From positions 4,679-68,678 of the forward strand of contig NZ_JBKBQG010000025.1 of assembly GCF_046292825.1 (NCBI RefSeq): a stretch of DNA of 64,000 bases. The letters are read 5' to 3'. Under the pieces are notes generated by a model that was given only the letters and a program-made list of their open reading frames with translations, had not been told where the DNA came from and made no database searches. The translations under genes and the position numbers were made by a program. The DNA is from Salinarimonas sp046292825. Its GTDB lineage: Bacteria; Pseudomonadota; Alphaproteobacteria; Rhizobiales; Beijerinckiaceae. This document shows, piece by piece, positions 18,128 through 25,084 of the stretch; the first letter of the stretch is position 1; each line of letters opens with the position of its first letter.

Positions 18128-19213
18128 CTATTCCGCCGCGCCCGCCCGCACCGCCTCCTCGGCCACCGCCTCGCTGCAGGGAAAGCGCAGGACGACGCGG
18201 GTTCCGGCGTGGCTCGTGTCGAACTCGAGGCCCGAATGCAGCGAGGCCGCCATGGTGCGGATGATGCGCGTGCCGAGCCCGCTGCCGGTCGCCGAGGCGT
18301 CCCCGCGCCAGCCGGTGCCGTCGTCCTCGACGACGAGGCGGGCATTGCCGTTCTCGCGCGCGAGCGTGATGCGCACCGGACCGCCGATCCCGGTCGGATA
18401 GGCGTATTTCACCGCGTTCGTCACCAGTTCGGCGACGATCACCCCGAGCGAGACCGCCTTGTCCGTCGGCATCGGCAGGGGATCGGCGGTCACCGCGATC
18501 TCGTGGGTGGCGCCGGCGGCGCGCATGGCGGCGTCGAGCTCCTCGACGAGGCCGCGCAGATAGGCGTCCATCGCCACCTCGCGGATGTCGGGGGAGGTGT
18601 AGAGCCGCCGGTGGACCTGCGCGATCGCGGCGATGCGGGCCTGCGTCTCGACGAGGGCGGCGCGGGCGCCGTTGTCCTCGACGATGCTCTTCTGCATCGA
18701 GACGAGGGAGGAGACGAGCTGCAGGGAATTCGCCACGCGGTGGTTCACTTCGCGCAGGAGCATCTCGGCGCGGTCGCGCGCCTCGCGGACCTCGCGCTCG
18801 GCCGCTTCCTTGGCGCGCCGAACGCTCTCGGCATCGAGCGCCTGACGGATCGCGGCGACGAGGAGATCGAAGAAGGCGCCGCCGACGTCCTTGACGATGT
18901 AGTCCGCCGCCCCCGCCTTGAGCGCGGCCACCGCGATGCGGCCTTCGTCGGCGCCGGTGACGTAGATCACCGGCGGAGGATCGTCGGTGCGGCGGATCTC
19001 GTCCAGCACCTGGAGCCCCTCCTTGCCTGGCATGAAATGGTCGAGCGCGACGATGTCGAAGCGCCGCTCGCGCAACCGCGCGACGCCCGCATCGCCGTCG
19101 AGCGCGACGGACACATCGAGACCCTTGCGCGCGAGCGTGCGCTCGACGAGGCGTCCGAAGGCGGCGTCGTCGTCGATGTAGAGGAGGCTCACGCCTTGGA
19201 GCGGCTCGATCAC
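18128..19213 (-). CDS. Receiver-HisKA_2 hybrid sensor histidine kinase
   Basis: A 361-residue cytoplasmic signalling protein with a receiver domain first (residues 8-122; acidic pocket YIDDD, phospho-acceptor Asp58 in VALDHFMPG, Lys108 in DYIVKDV). A short coiled helix leads to a HisKA_2/HWE-type kinase core with His158 in LLREVNHRVANSLQLV. The ATPase part has VIVAELVTNAVKYAYP (N box) and VVEDDGTGWRG, then GSGLGTRII. There is no membrane segment or DNA-binding domain. It starts five bases after the stand-alone receiver gene and is third in a signalling operon, so it probably receives phosphate through that receiver. Confidence 0.9.
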   Translation of the reverse strand: MIEPLQGVSLLYIDDDAAFGRLVERTLARKGLDVSVALDGDAGVARLRERRFDIVALDHFMPGKEGLQVLDEIRRTDDPPPVIYVTGADEGRIAVAALKAGAADYIVKDVGGAFFDLLVAAIRQALDAESVRRAKEAAEREVREARDRAEMLLREVNHRVANSLQLVSSLVSMQKSIVEDNGARAALVETQARIAAIAQVHRRLYTSPDIREVAMDAYLRGLVEELDAAMRAAGATHEIAVTADPLPMPTDKAVSLGVIVAELVTNAVKYAYPTGIGGPVRITLARENGNARLVVEDDGTGWRGDASATGSGLGTRIIRTMAASLHSGLEFDTSHAGTRVVLRFPCSEAVAEEAVRAGAAE

Positions 19214-19218
19214 TTTCG

Positions 19219-19644
19219 TCAGGCCTCGGGCACCTGCATGACGGAGAGGAACAGGCCGAGCTGTCGAATGGCCTGCGCGAAGGTATCGTATTCGACCGGC
19301 TTCGTGATGTACACATTACAGCCGAGATCGTAGCAACGCTGCACCTCGCGCTGGTCGTCCGTCGTCGTCAGGACGATCACCGGCGCGCGCCTGAGCTTGT
19401 CGTCGGCCTTCAGCTTGGCGAGGATGTCGATGCCCGACATGTCCGGCAGGTTCAGGTCGAGCAGCACGAGCAGCGGCCCGTTCGAGCGGACGCTCTCGTC
19501 GAACAGGTGGCCGAGCGCGGCCGTCCCGTTCTGGAAATGGCGGATCTCGTTCGAGACGCCCGCGCGGCGGACGTTCTTCTCGATCAGACGAGCGTGGCCG
19601 TCGTCGTCCTCGACCATGATGATGGTGACGGGCTGGGCGTTCAT
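19219..19644 (-). CDS. Stand-alone response regulator receiver (Rcp1-like)
   Basis: A 141-residue single receiver domain without an output domain. The acidic pocket is MVEDDDGHARLIEKN, the phospho-acceptor is Asp63 in LLDLNLPDMSG, the Thr switch is in VIVLTTTDDQ, and the conserved Lys is in VYITKPVEY. The HARLIEKN and CYDLGCNVYITKP wording is typical of receivers paired with phytochrome or CHASE kinases. Its ATG overlaps the kinase stop in ATGA, indicating coupling. It likely shuttles phosphate between the membrane kinase upstream and the REC-HisKA_2 protein downstream. Confidence 0.92.
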   Translation of the reverse strand: MNAQPVTIIMVEDDDGHARLIEKNVRRAGVSNEIRHFQNGTAALGHLFDESVRSNGPLLVLLDLNLPDMSGIDILAKLKADDKLRRAPVIVLTTTDDQREVQRCYDLGCNVYITKPVEYDTFAQAIRQLGLFLSVMQVPEA

Positions 19645-21695
19645 GCGGCCTCCTCTGTCTCGCCGGCCACGCTCGCGTCGGCGGAGGTCTCGGACGTGAA
19701 CGTCCGCGGTAGGGTGACGGTGAAGGTGGAGCCCTCGCCGGGGGTCGATGCGACCTCGATCGAGCCGCCGAGGCGGCGCACGAGCGCGCGCACATGGGCG
19801 AGCCCGATCCCCTCGCCCGGCGTGTCCTGGCGCCCGGCGCGGCGGAACAGGTCGAAGATGCGCTCGAAATCCTTCGGATCGATGCCGCGGCCGTTGTCGG
19901 CGATCGAGACGCGCACCAGCGGCCCGACATCCTCCGCCGCGACGCGGATGCGCCCCGGACGGTCGGGGCTCAGATACTTGACCGCGTTCTCGATCAGGTT
20001 GCCGAAAACCTGCTCGAGGGCGAGGCGATCGGACACGATCGTCGGCAGCTCCTCGCTCGAAATCTCGGCGCTCTTCTCGTCGAGCTGATGGGCGAGGCTC
20101 TCCGACAAGGCCGAGACGATCGCGGCGAGGTCGACGGGCTCGGGAGCGAGCACGCGGCGCCCCTCGCGGGAGAGCTTGAGGATGGCGTTGATCAGCCGGT
20201 CCATCTTCTGGGTCGAGGCGCGGATGAAGCCGAGCGCCTCGGGCAGGTCCGTCTCGATCGCGTCGCGCGCACCGGGATCGACGAGCTGCGGCGCCTCGCG
20301 CGAGACACGCTCGAGAAAGCCCTCGATGTCCCCGCGCACCGCGTCGAGCTCGCTCGTGAAGCCCATCACGTTGACGAGGGGCGCGCGCAGATCGTGGCTG
20401 ACGATGTAGGCGAAGCGCTGGATCTCCTCGTTGGCGGCGGACAATTCGGCGGTGCGCGCCTCCACCGCCCGCTCGAGGTTCATGTTGAGCGCGGACAGGC
20501 GGGCGCGGGCGCGCTCGAGCTGCACGGTGCGCCGCTCGACGCGGTGCTCCAGCGTCTGGGCGAGGGTCTCGACCTCGTCGCGCGAGCGCTCGGCGTCCGC
20601 GACCGCGCGGGCCTGGCCGACGCTCGCGGCCGTGAGCAGCGCGGTGACGGCGAGGCCGACGATGGCGATGAAGGGCGTGAACACGCGGGGCGAGGCCGCC
20701 TCGAAGGCGGGGGTCGTCTCGAGAAGCACGGTCCAGGGCCGCTGGGCGACGGTGATCCGCTCCTCCGCCCGCAACGAGAGGCGCCCCCCGTCCTGCGTCT
20801 GCCCGGTCCGGAACAGGAGGGTCTCCTCGTCGATGACGGGGCCTCCGAACACCGCGAAGTCGAGCTCGGCATGGGGCTGGTTGCGCATCAGCGCCTGGAA
20901 GAGATCGCGCGCGCGAAAGGGGCTGTAGACGAAGCCGAGGAGGCGGCGTCGGCGCTCCTCGATCGTCGCCGGCACGCCGCCCTCGTAGACGGGGGCGTAG
21001 ATCAGGATGCCCGGCTGGACGTCGCTGTCGATCTCCTGGACGAGGCGCACGACGCCCGAGGCCGTCGAGAGGCTGGTGTCGCGCGCGCGCATCATCGCCT
21101 CGCGCCGGGTCCGCTCGGAGGCCATGTCGAAGCCGATCGCCGCGAGATTGCGCTCGTCCTCCGGCTCCAGATAGACGATCGCGGTGCGCGGCACCGGCTC
21201 GACCCCCTCGACGGGGTCGGCCTCGTCGAGAGGCGGCCAGACGGCGAAGCCCGGACGGCCTTGCGCCGCGAGGCGCGCGGCGAACGCCGCCTCGCCCTCC
21301 GGCGGGACCACGGCCGCGAAGCCGAGCCCCTGGACGCCGGGATAATGCAGGTCGACGCGCATCCGCTCGAAGAAGGCGCGGAAATCCTCGCGCGTCACGC
21401 CTCCGCGCGCGGCCGCGAAGAAGGCGGCGCCGCTGCGCAGGAGGCCGGTATAGAGGTTCATCCGTTCGTCGATGGCGACCACGCGCTGCGCGACGAGAGC
21501 CTGGAAGCGCTGCTGGTCGCGCTCCTGGGCGATCCGATCGTATTGGAGCGCGACGATCGCAGTCGATGCGAGGCCGATCGCGAACACGACGAGCGGCATC
21601 AGCAGCCTGCGCCCCGAAAAGCGCGAGCGCCATGCCTGCGGCAAAACCTTCGTCTGAGTGTCGCCCGCGGTCTGCGCCGACGAATCCCTGGCCAT
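19641..21695 (-). CDS. CHASE-domain sensor histidine kinase
   Basis: A 684-residue membrane kinase. One transmembrane helix (LLMPLVVFAIGLASTAIVAL, about residues 31-50) leads to a periplasmic CHASE sensor of about 230 residues, including FFERMRVDLHYPGVQGLGF. A second helix follows (FTPFIAIVGLAVTALLTA), then a coiled coil with two heptad stretches. The HisKA box is IQRFAYIVSHDLRAPLVNV, and the ATPase has VFGNLIENAVKYL, IADNGRGID and GEGIGLAHVRALV. The ATG at 21695 opens the membrane protein; upstream frame is unlikely coding. The CHASE ligand is unknown. First gene of the operon. Confidence 0.93.
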   Translation of the reverse strand: MARDSSAQTAGDTQTKVLPQAWRSRFSGRRLLMPLVVFAIGLASTAIVALQYDRIAQERDQQRFQALVAQRVVAIDERMNLYTGLLRSGAAFFAAARGGVTREDFRAFFERMRVDLHYPGVQGLGFAAVVPPEGEAAFAARLAAQGRPGFAVWPPLDEADPVEGVEPVPRTAIVYLEPEDERNLAAIGFDMASERTRREAMMRARDTSLSTASGVVRLVQEIDSDVQPGILIYAPVYEGGVPATIEERRRRLLGFVYSPFRARDLFQALMRNQPHAELDFAVFGGPVIDEETLLFRTGQTQDGGRLSLRAEERITVAQRPWTVLLETTPAFEAASPRVFTPFIAIVGLAVTALLTAASVGQARAVADAERSRDEVETLAQTLEHRVERRTVQLERARARLSALNMNLERAVEARTAELSAANEEIQRFAYIVSHDLRAPLVNVMGFTSELDAVRGDIEGFLERVSREAPQLVDPGARDAIETDLPEALGFIRASTQKMDRLINAILKLSREGRRVLAPEPVDLAAIVSALSESLAHQLDEKSAEISSEELPTIVSDRLALEQVFGNLIENAVKYLSPDRPGRIRVAAEDVGPLVRVSIADNGRGIDPKDFERIFDLFRRAGRQDTPGEGIGLAHVRALVRRLGGSIEVASTPGEGSTFTVTLPRTFTSETSADASVAGETEEAA

Positions 21696-21985
21696 CAACT
21701 CGTTCTCTTCCCCGCCGCCGAGGCGCCGTCTCTTGTGAGGCTTGTCGCTCGCGTGCCCTTGCCGCGCATTTCGGCAGGAGGCAACGCGCGAGACGCCCGC
21801 CGGTTCCCGGCAGGTGAGCAAAAACCGCGATCTGTCGCGCCGCCCTTTGCAAGGCTTGCCGGAGTGCGTACCTTCCGCTCGATCCTTCACGCGCCAGCAT
21901 GCCGTCCCGATGTGGCGGGCGTGCGGCACGCGAAGCGCCCCGGCGACGGGGCGATCGTTTCAGCTCGCGTATTGGTGGGGCGCAC

Positions 21986-22132
21986 GTGCCGACATTGTTT
22001 CGTCTTCTCGTCATCGCCCTCGTTCTCGGAGGCCTCGTCTACGGCGCCATGTGGGCGCTCGCAGTTTTCGTCGAGCCCACGCCGCGGGAGATCACGACGA
22101 CCGTGCCGCCCACGCGGCTCATGCCGCGCTGA
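21986..22132 (+). CDS. Small single-pass membrane protein upstream of xerD
   Basis: A 48-residue protein starting at a GTG and consisting of one hydrophobic helix (LFRLLVIALVLGGLVYGAMWALA) followed by VEPTPREITTTVPP. The VEPxPREIT wording after a helix is a pattern I associate with a short conserved Rhizobiales protein next to xerD, which supports reality despite its size. The alternative start at 21899 would add an Arg-rich leader that looks non-coding. Its stop is 12 bases before the xerD start. No function is known. Confidence 0.65.
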   Translation: MPTLFRLLVIALVLGGLVYGAMWALAVFVEPTPREITTTVPPTRLMPR

Positions 22133-22144
22133 CGGACGCGGCCC

Positions 22145-23080
22145 GTGTCCTCCGTCTCGCCCGCGCGGCTCGTCGGCCTCTTCCTCGACATGCTCGCCGC
22201 CGAGCGCGGCGCGGCCGCGAACACGCTCGACGCCTATGCGCGCGATCTCGACGACTATCGCGCGCATCTCGCGCAGGCCGGCCTCGGCCCGCTCGAGGCG
22301 CGCGCCGAGCACGTCGCGGGCTTCCTCGCGAGCCTCGCCGAGCGCGGCCTGTCGCCGGCGACGAGCGCCCGGCGGCTCTCGGCGGTGCGTCAGTTCCACA
22401 AGTTCCTGCTTCTCGAAGGACATGCCGCGGGCGATCCGACCGCCGCGATCGAGGGGCCGCGCGGCCGGCGCCCGCTGCCGAAGACGCTGCGCGTCGCGGA
22501 TGTCGACCGCCTCCTCTCCGCAATCGCCGAGGCGGCGTCGGTCCCCGACCTTCCCCCGCGCGAGCGGCTGCGGCGCCTGCGCCTCGTCGCCCTCGTCGAG
22601 CTCCTCTACGCGACGGGCCTGCGCGTCTCCGAGCTCGTCGCCCTGCCGCGCTCGGCCGCGCGGGCGCAGACGCGGGCGATCGTGGTGCGCGGCAAGGGCG
22701 GCAAGGAGCGGCTCGTCCCCATTACCGAGCCGGCCAAGGACGCGTCGGGCGCCTGGCTCGCGGCGCTCGAGGCGTCCGGCTATGCCGGGCCCCACCTCTT
22801 CCCCGCCGATTCCGAGAGCGGGCATCTCACCCGCCAGGCCTTCGCCCGCGAGCTGAAGATCGCCGCGGAGGCCGCCGGCATCCCCGCCCGCCTCGTCTCC
22901 CCCCACGTCCTGCGCCACGCCTTCGCGAGCCATCTCCTCCAGAACGGCGCCGACCTGCGCGCCATCCAGGAGCTTCTCGGCCATTCCGACATCTCGACGA
23001 CGCAGATCTACACCCACGTCCTCGACGAGCGCGCCGCCGCGATGGTGCGGGATCTGCACCCGCTCGGGCAGAAGGGGTGA
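22145..23080 (+). CDS. xerD: Tyrosine recombinase XerD
   Basis: A site-specific recombinase that, with XerC and FtsK, resolves chromosome dimers at dif. The 311-residue protein has a core-binding N-terminal SAM-like domain (residues 5-90) and a catalytic domain with Arg in YATGLRVSELVAL, Lys in VRGKGGKERLVP, and HxxR in SPHVLRHAFASHLL. The second His is in QELLGHSDISTTQIY, with the nucleophilic Tyr in IYTHV. The start is GTG at 22145. It is 12 bases after the small membrane protein and seven bases from the convergent RloB gene. Being vertical-type XerD and not an integrase, it need not be linked to mobility of its neighbours. Confidence 0.93.
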   Translation: MSSVSPARLVGLFLDMLAAERGAAANTLDAYARDLDDYRAHLAQAGLGPLEARAEHVAGFLASLAERGLSPATSARRLSAVRQFHKFLLLEGHAAGDPTAAIEGPRGRRPLPKTLRVADVDRLLSAIAEAASVPDLPPRERLRRLRLVALVELLYATGLRVSELVALPRSAARAQTRAIVVRGKGGKERLVPITEPAKDASGAWLAALEASGYAGPHLFPADSESGHLTRQAFARELKIAAEAAGIPARLVSPHVLRHAFASHLLQNGADLRAIQELLGHSDISTTQIYTHVLDERAAAMVRDLHPLGQKG

Positions 23081-23087
23081 GAGGGGC

Positions 23088-23717
23088 TCAGCGTTTGCCG
23101 TTCTCGCGGATGAGGAGCATGAGGACGTCGACGTCCGTGTAGGGGCAATCGCTCTCGTCGGCCTCGCGGCGCGCCCGCATGGCTCGGGCACGGGCGACCG
23201 CGTCGTCGAAGAGAGGGCCGAGCCGTTCGCAATCGAAGCTCTTCGGCTTGCCGCGGTCGTATCCCGGAAAGTGCTCTCGCAGCAGCCCGATGACCTCGTG
23301 ACGGCCGACCGGCGCATCGTGATCGCGCAAGTGCAGCAAAGCCCACAATTCGAAGCAGGGGTTCGAGAAGGCGACCATCACGCCGACGCGCTCGGCCTCG
23401 GCGCGCGCTTCCGCGACGTTCGGATGCTCGTCGCGATCGAACACGACCCAGACCTGATCGTTGCGCGCGAGCGAATCCTTCTTTCTTCGGCGCGGGAGCG
23501 CGTCCGCGGCCTTCTCCACGAGCGTCCTCGGCACCCCCGCTGCGGCCACGATCTCGATTTCGACGAGGTTGTTGCCGTGCAGGCGCCGGAAATGGTCGAT
23601 GTAGTCCGGCTCCGTGCGCATTCCCTCGCAGAAGATCGTCAGCTTGAGCTTGGGCTCGCGCTTCGGCCCGCGTCGCGCGAGCGGGCGCTCGGGTCGACCG
23701 CCTCTGCCCTTAGGCAT
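23088..23717 (-). CDS. rloB: RloB-family protein, TOPRIM-like, of an ATPase/nuclease pair
   Basis: A 209-residue RloB-type protein. After a basic Gly/Arg-rich leader, KLTIFCEGMRTEPDYI carries the acidic glutamates Glu31 and Glu36, and VWVVFDRDEHPN carries the Asp94/Asp96 pair, an arrangement like the metal-binding centre of TOPRIM nucleases. The family-typical SNPCFELWALLHL follows at residues 118-130. The start overlaps the ATPase stop by eight bases, so the pair is cotranslated. Base composition is GC-rich like the chromosome, unlike the centre of its partner. By analogy with ATPase-plus-TOPRIM anti-phage systems it is probably the effector; this is inference. Confidence 0.85.
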   Translation of the reverse strand: MPKGRGGRPERPLARRGPKREPKLKLTIFCEGMRTEPDYIDHFRRLHGNNLVEIEIVAAAGVPRTLVEKAADALPRRRKKDSLARNDQVWVVFDRDEHPNVAEARAEAERVGVMVAFSNPCFELWALLHLRDHDAPVGRHEVIGLLREHFPGYDRGKPKSFDCERLGPLFDDAVARARAMRARREADESDCPYTDVDVLMLLIRENGKR

Positions 23718-24987
23718 CGCCGCGCCTCGTGCCGCCGAACAGCTCCTCGACCGAGCCGAGGAACGGGATCGCGCCGAACCGCCCCTGGAGGTAGCCCCGC
23801 TCGAGATTGTCCTCCGCCCGCGTGCGGATGTCGGTCAGAGGATAGATCGACGTCGCGCCCTCGCGGTTCTTCTCGGCGAACCAGATCTGGTCGCGCCGGA
23901 TCGCGGGCGAGCAGAGGAGATGCGTGTCGTGCGTCGTCGCGAGCAGCTGCGCGCCCTTCGGATTGAGCTTCGGGTTGCCGAACAGCTCGATGAGACGCGA
24001 GGCGAGAAGGGTATGGAGGCTGGCGTCGAGCTCGTCGATGACAAGAGTGCTTCCCCTTCTCAAAGCGCGCAGAACGAAGTGAACTAACTTCATCATCCGA
24101 AGCGTACCACGACTTTCGGCCGACAGAGAGAAGAAAACCTCCTTTTGTCCCACGCTAGCGTGTCCAAGTCTTAGTTCTGTCTTAGGATCGTCGAGCGCAA
24201 ACCTTTTATCAGATCCAAAATGCTTCTGAAGCAACTTCTCAAGATCCTGCGCGAACTCACTACTTTCTGCTTCGATTTGAATCTGATCCTTCTTCAGAGA
24301 AACAATGCCTGTATCTGCATACGTGAAAAACTCGAGGATCGAATAGTCAATATTTTCTGCATTCTCCTGCAGCTCGCCGACGTGCACGTTTGCCGAAAGA
24401 CAGGTCACGACCGATTGAAAAAAACGATAAATTTGCGTAAGACTGCTATGCCCGTGCTGGGCCGCCGCGGACAAGAAAAGACTGCTATCGCGAGTCAAAG
24501 CCGCAATTGCTTTATTCTCTCCCTTCAGGGCTCGGCCAAAACGTAGACCGCCCGCAGATCTTTCGAACCACATCTGGCGGTGACCCGTTGGATATGCATA
24601 AAGCCACTCACTCAGAAAAGATTGATCCGTGAATGTAAAGCCGTATTCGTAGCGAGTCCCATCGATAAGAAAATCGACGTCGAATTCCGTCGAATTTGAA
24701 GGAGACACGTCGTCGAGACGGAATGGATCACGTGGAACGCCGGCCGTTGGGGCGCGCTTGTGGAAAGAGTCGAGAACGTGGTCACGCATCGCGTCGAGCG
24801 CACCCAACAGATTCGACTTCCCCGATGCGTTCGCCCCGTAGACCAGAGCCGCCGGCAGCACCTGCTCCTTGAGCCCCGCGACCTCGATCGGTTGCGTCGT
24901 CCCGCCCTTGAGCTTCGAGGCGATGAACGAGATTTCCTGGCGCTCGCGGATCGAGCGGTGGTTGGCGACGCCGAAGCGCAGCAGCAT
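23710..24987 (-). CDS. rloA: RloA-like AAA/ABC-type ATPase (AAA_15/AAA_21) of the RloAB pair
   Basis: A 425-residue SMC/ABC-type ATPase. Walker A is YGANASGKSNL (residues 50-60), an ABC-signature-like stretch is around 289-298 (SAESRGTLRMM), Walker B is TLVIDELDASL (314-324), and the H-switch is LLATTHDTHLL (348-358). GAGGA precedes the ATG at 24987; an upstream in-frame ATG at 25047 lies inside a palindrome and is rejected. The coding sequence from about 24040 to 24760 (residues 76-316) is clearly AT-rich, whereas both ends are GC-rich. This indicates recent or mosaic transfer. It is the first gene of the pair with rloB and likely acts as sensor and motor of a defence module. Confidence 0.87.
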   Translation of the reverse strand: MLLRFGVANHRSIRERQEISFIASKLKGGTTQPIEVAGLKEQVLPAALVYGANASGKSNLLGALDAMRDHVLDSFHKRAPTAGVPRDPFRLDDVSPSNSTEFDVDFLIDGTRYEYGFTFTDQSFLSEWLYAYPTGHRQMWFERSAGGLRFGRALKGENKAIAALTRDSSLFLSAAAQHGHSSLTQIYRFFQSVVTCLSANVHVGELQENAENIDYSILEFFTYADTGIVSLKKDQIQIEAESSEFAQDLEKLLQKHFGSDKRFALDDPKTELRLGHASVGQKEVFFSLSAESRGTLRMMKLVHFVLRALRRGSTLVIDELDASLHTLLASRLIELFGNPKLNPKGAQLLATTHDTHLLCSPAIRRDQIWFAEKNREGATSIYPLTDIRTRAEDNLERGYLQGRFGAIPFLGSVEELFGGTRRGDA

Positions 24988-25008
24988 GGGCGTGTTCCTC
25001 GGAGGCGA

Positions 25009-25069
25009 CGATGCCGTTTGAGGCCAATCTATGCGGAAAATCCGCAAAGAAAAGGCTAAAACGGCATCG
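25009..25069. promoter_or_regulatory. Nested palindrome upstream of the RloAB pair
   Basis: A perfect 11-bp inverted repeat, CGATGCCGTTT (25009-25019) and AAACGGCATCG (25059-25069), encloses a second perfect hairpin, TGCGGA-AAA-TCCGCA (25032-25046). It sits in the 97-bp gap between the BCCT transporter stop and the rloA start, 22 bases before that start. It may be an operator, a transcript hairpin controlling rloA, or the terminator of the transporter gene. Confidence 0.6.
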
Positions 25070-25084
25070 CTGCTGCCAATCGGC

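Noticed and set aside
22145..23080. XerD as a mobile-island integrase carrying RloAB
   Set aside because: It has the size and wording of housekeeping XerD, and no attachment-site duplication or tRNA is visible near the pair.
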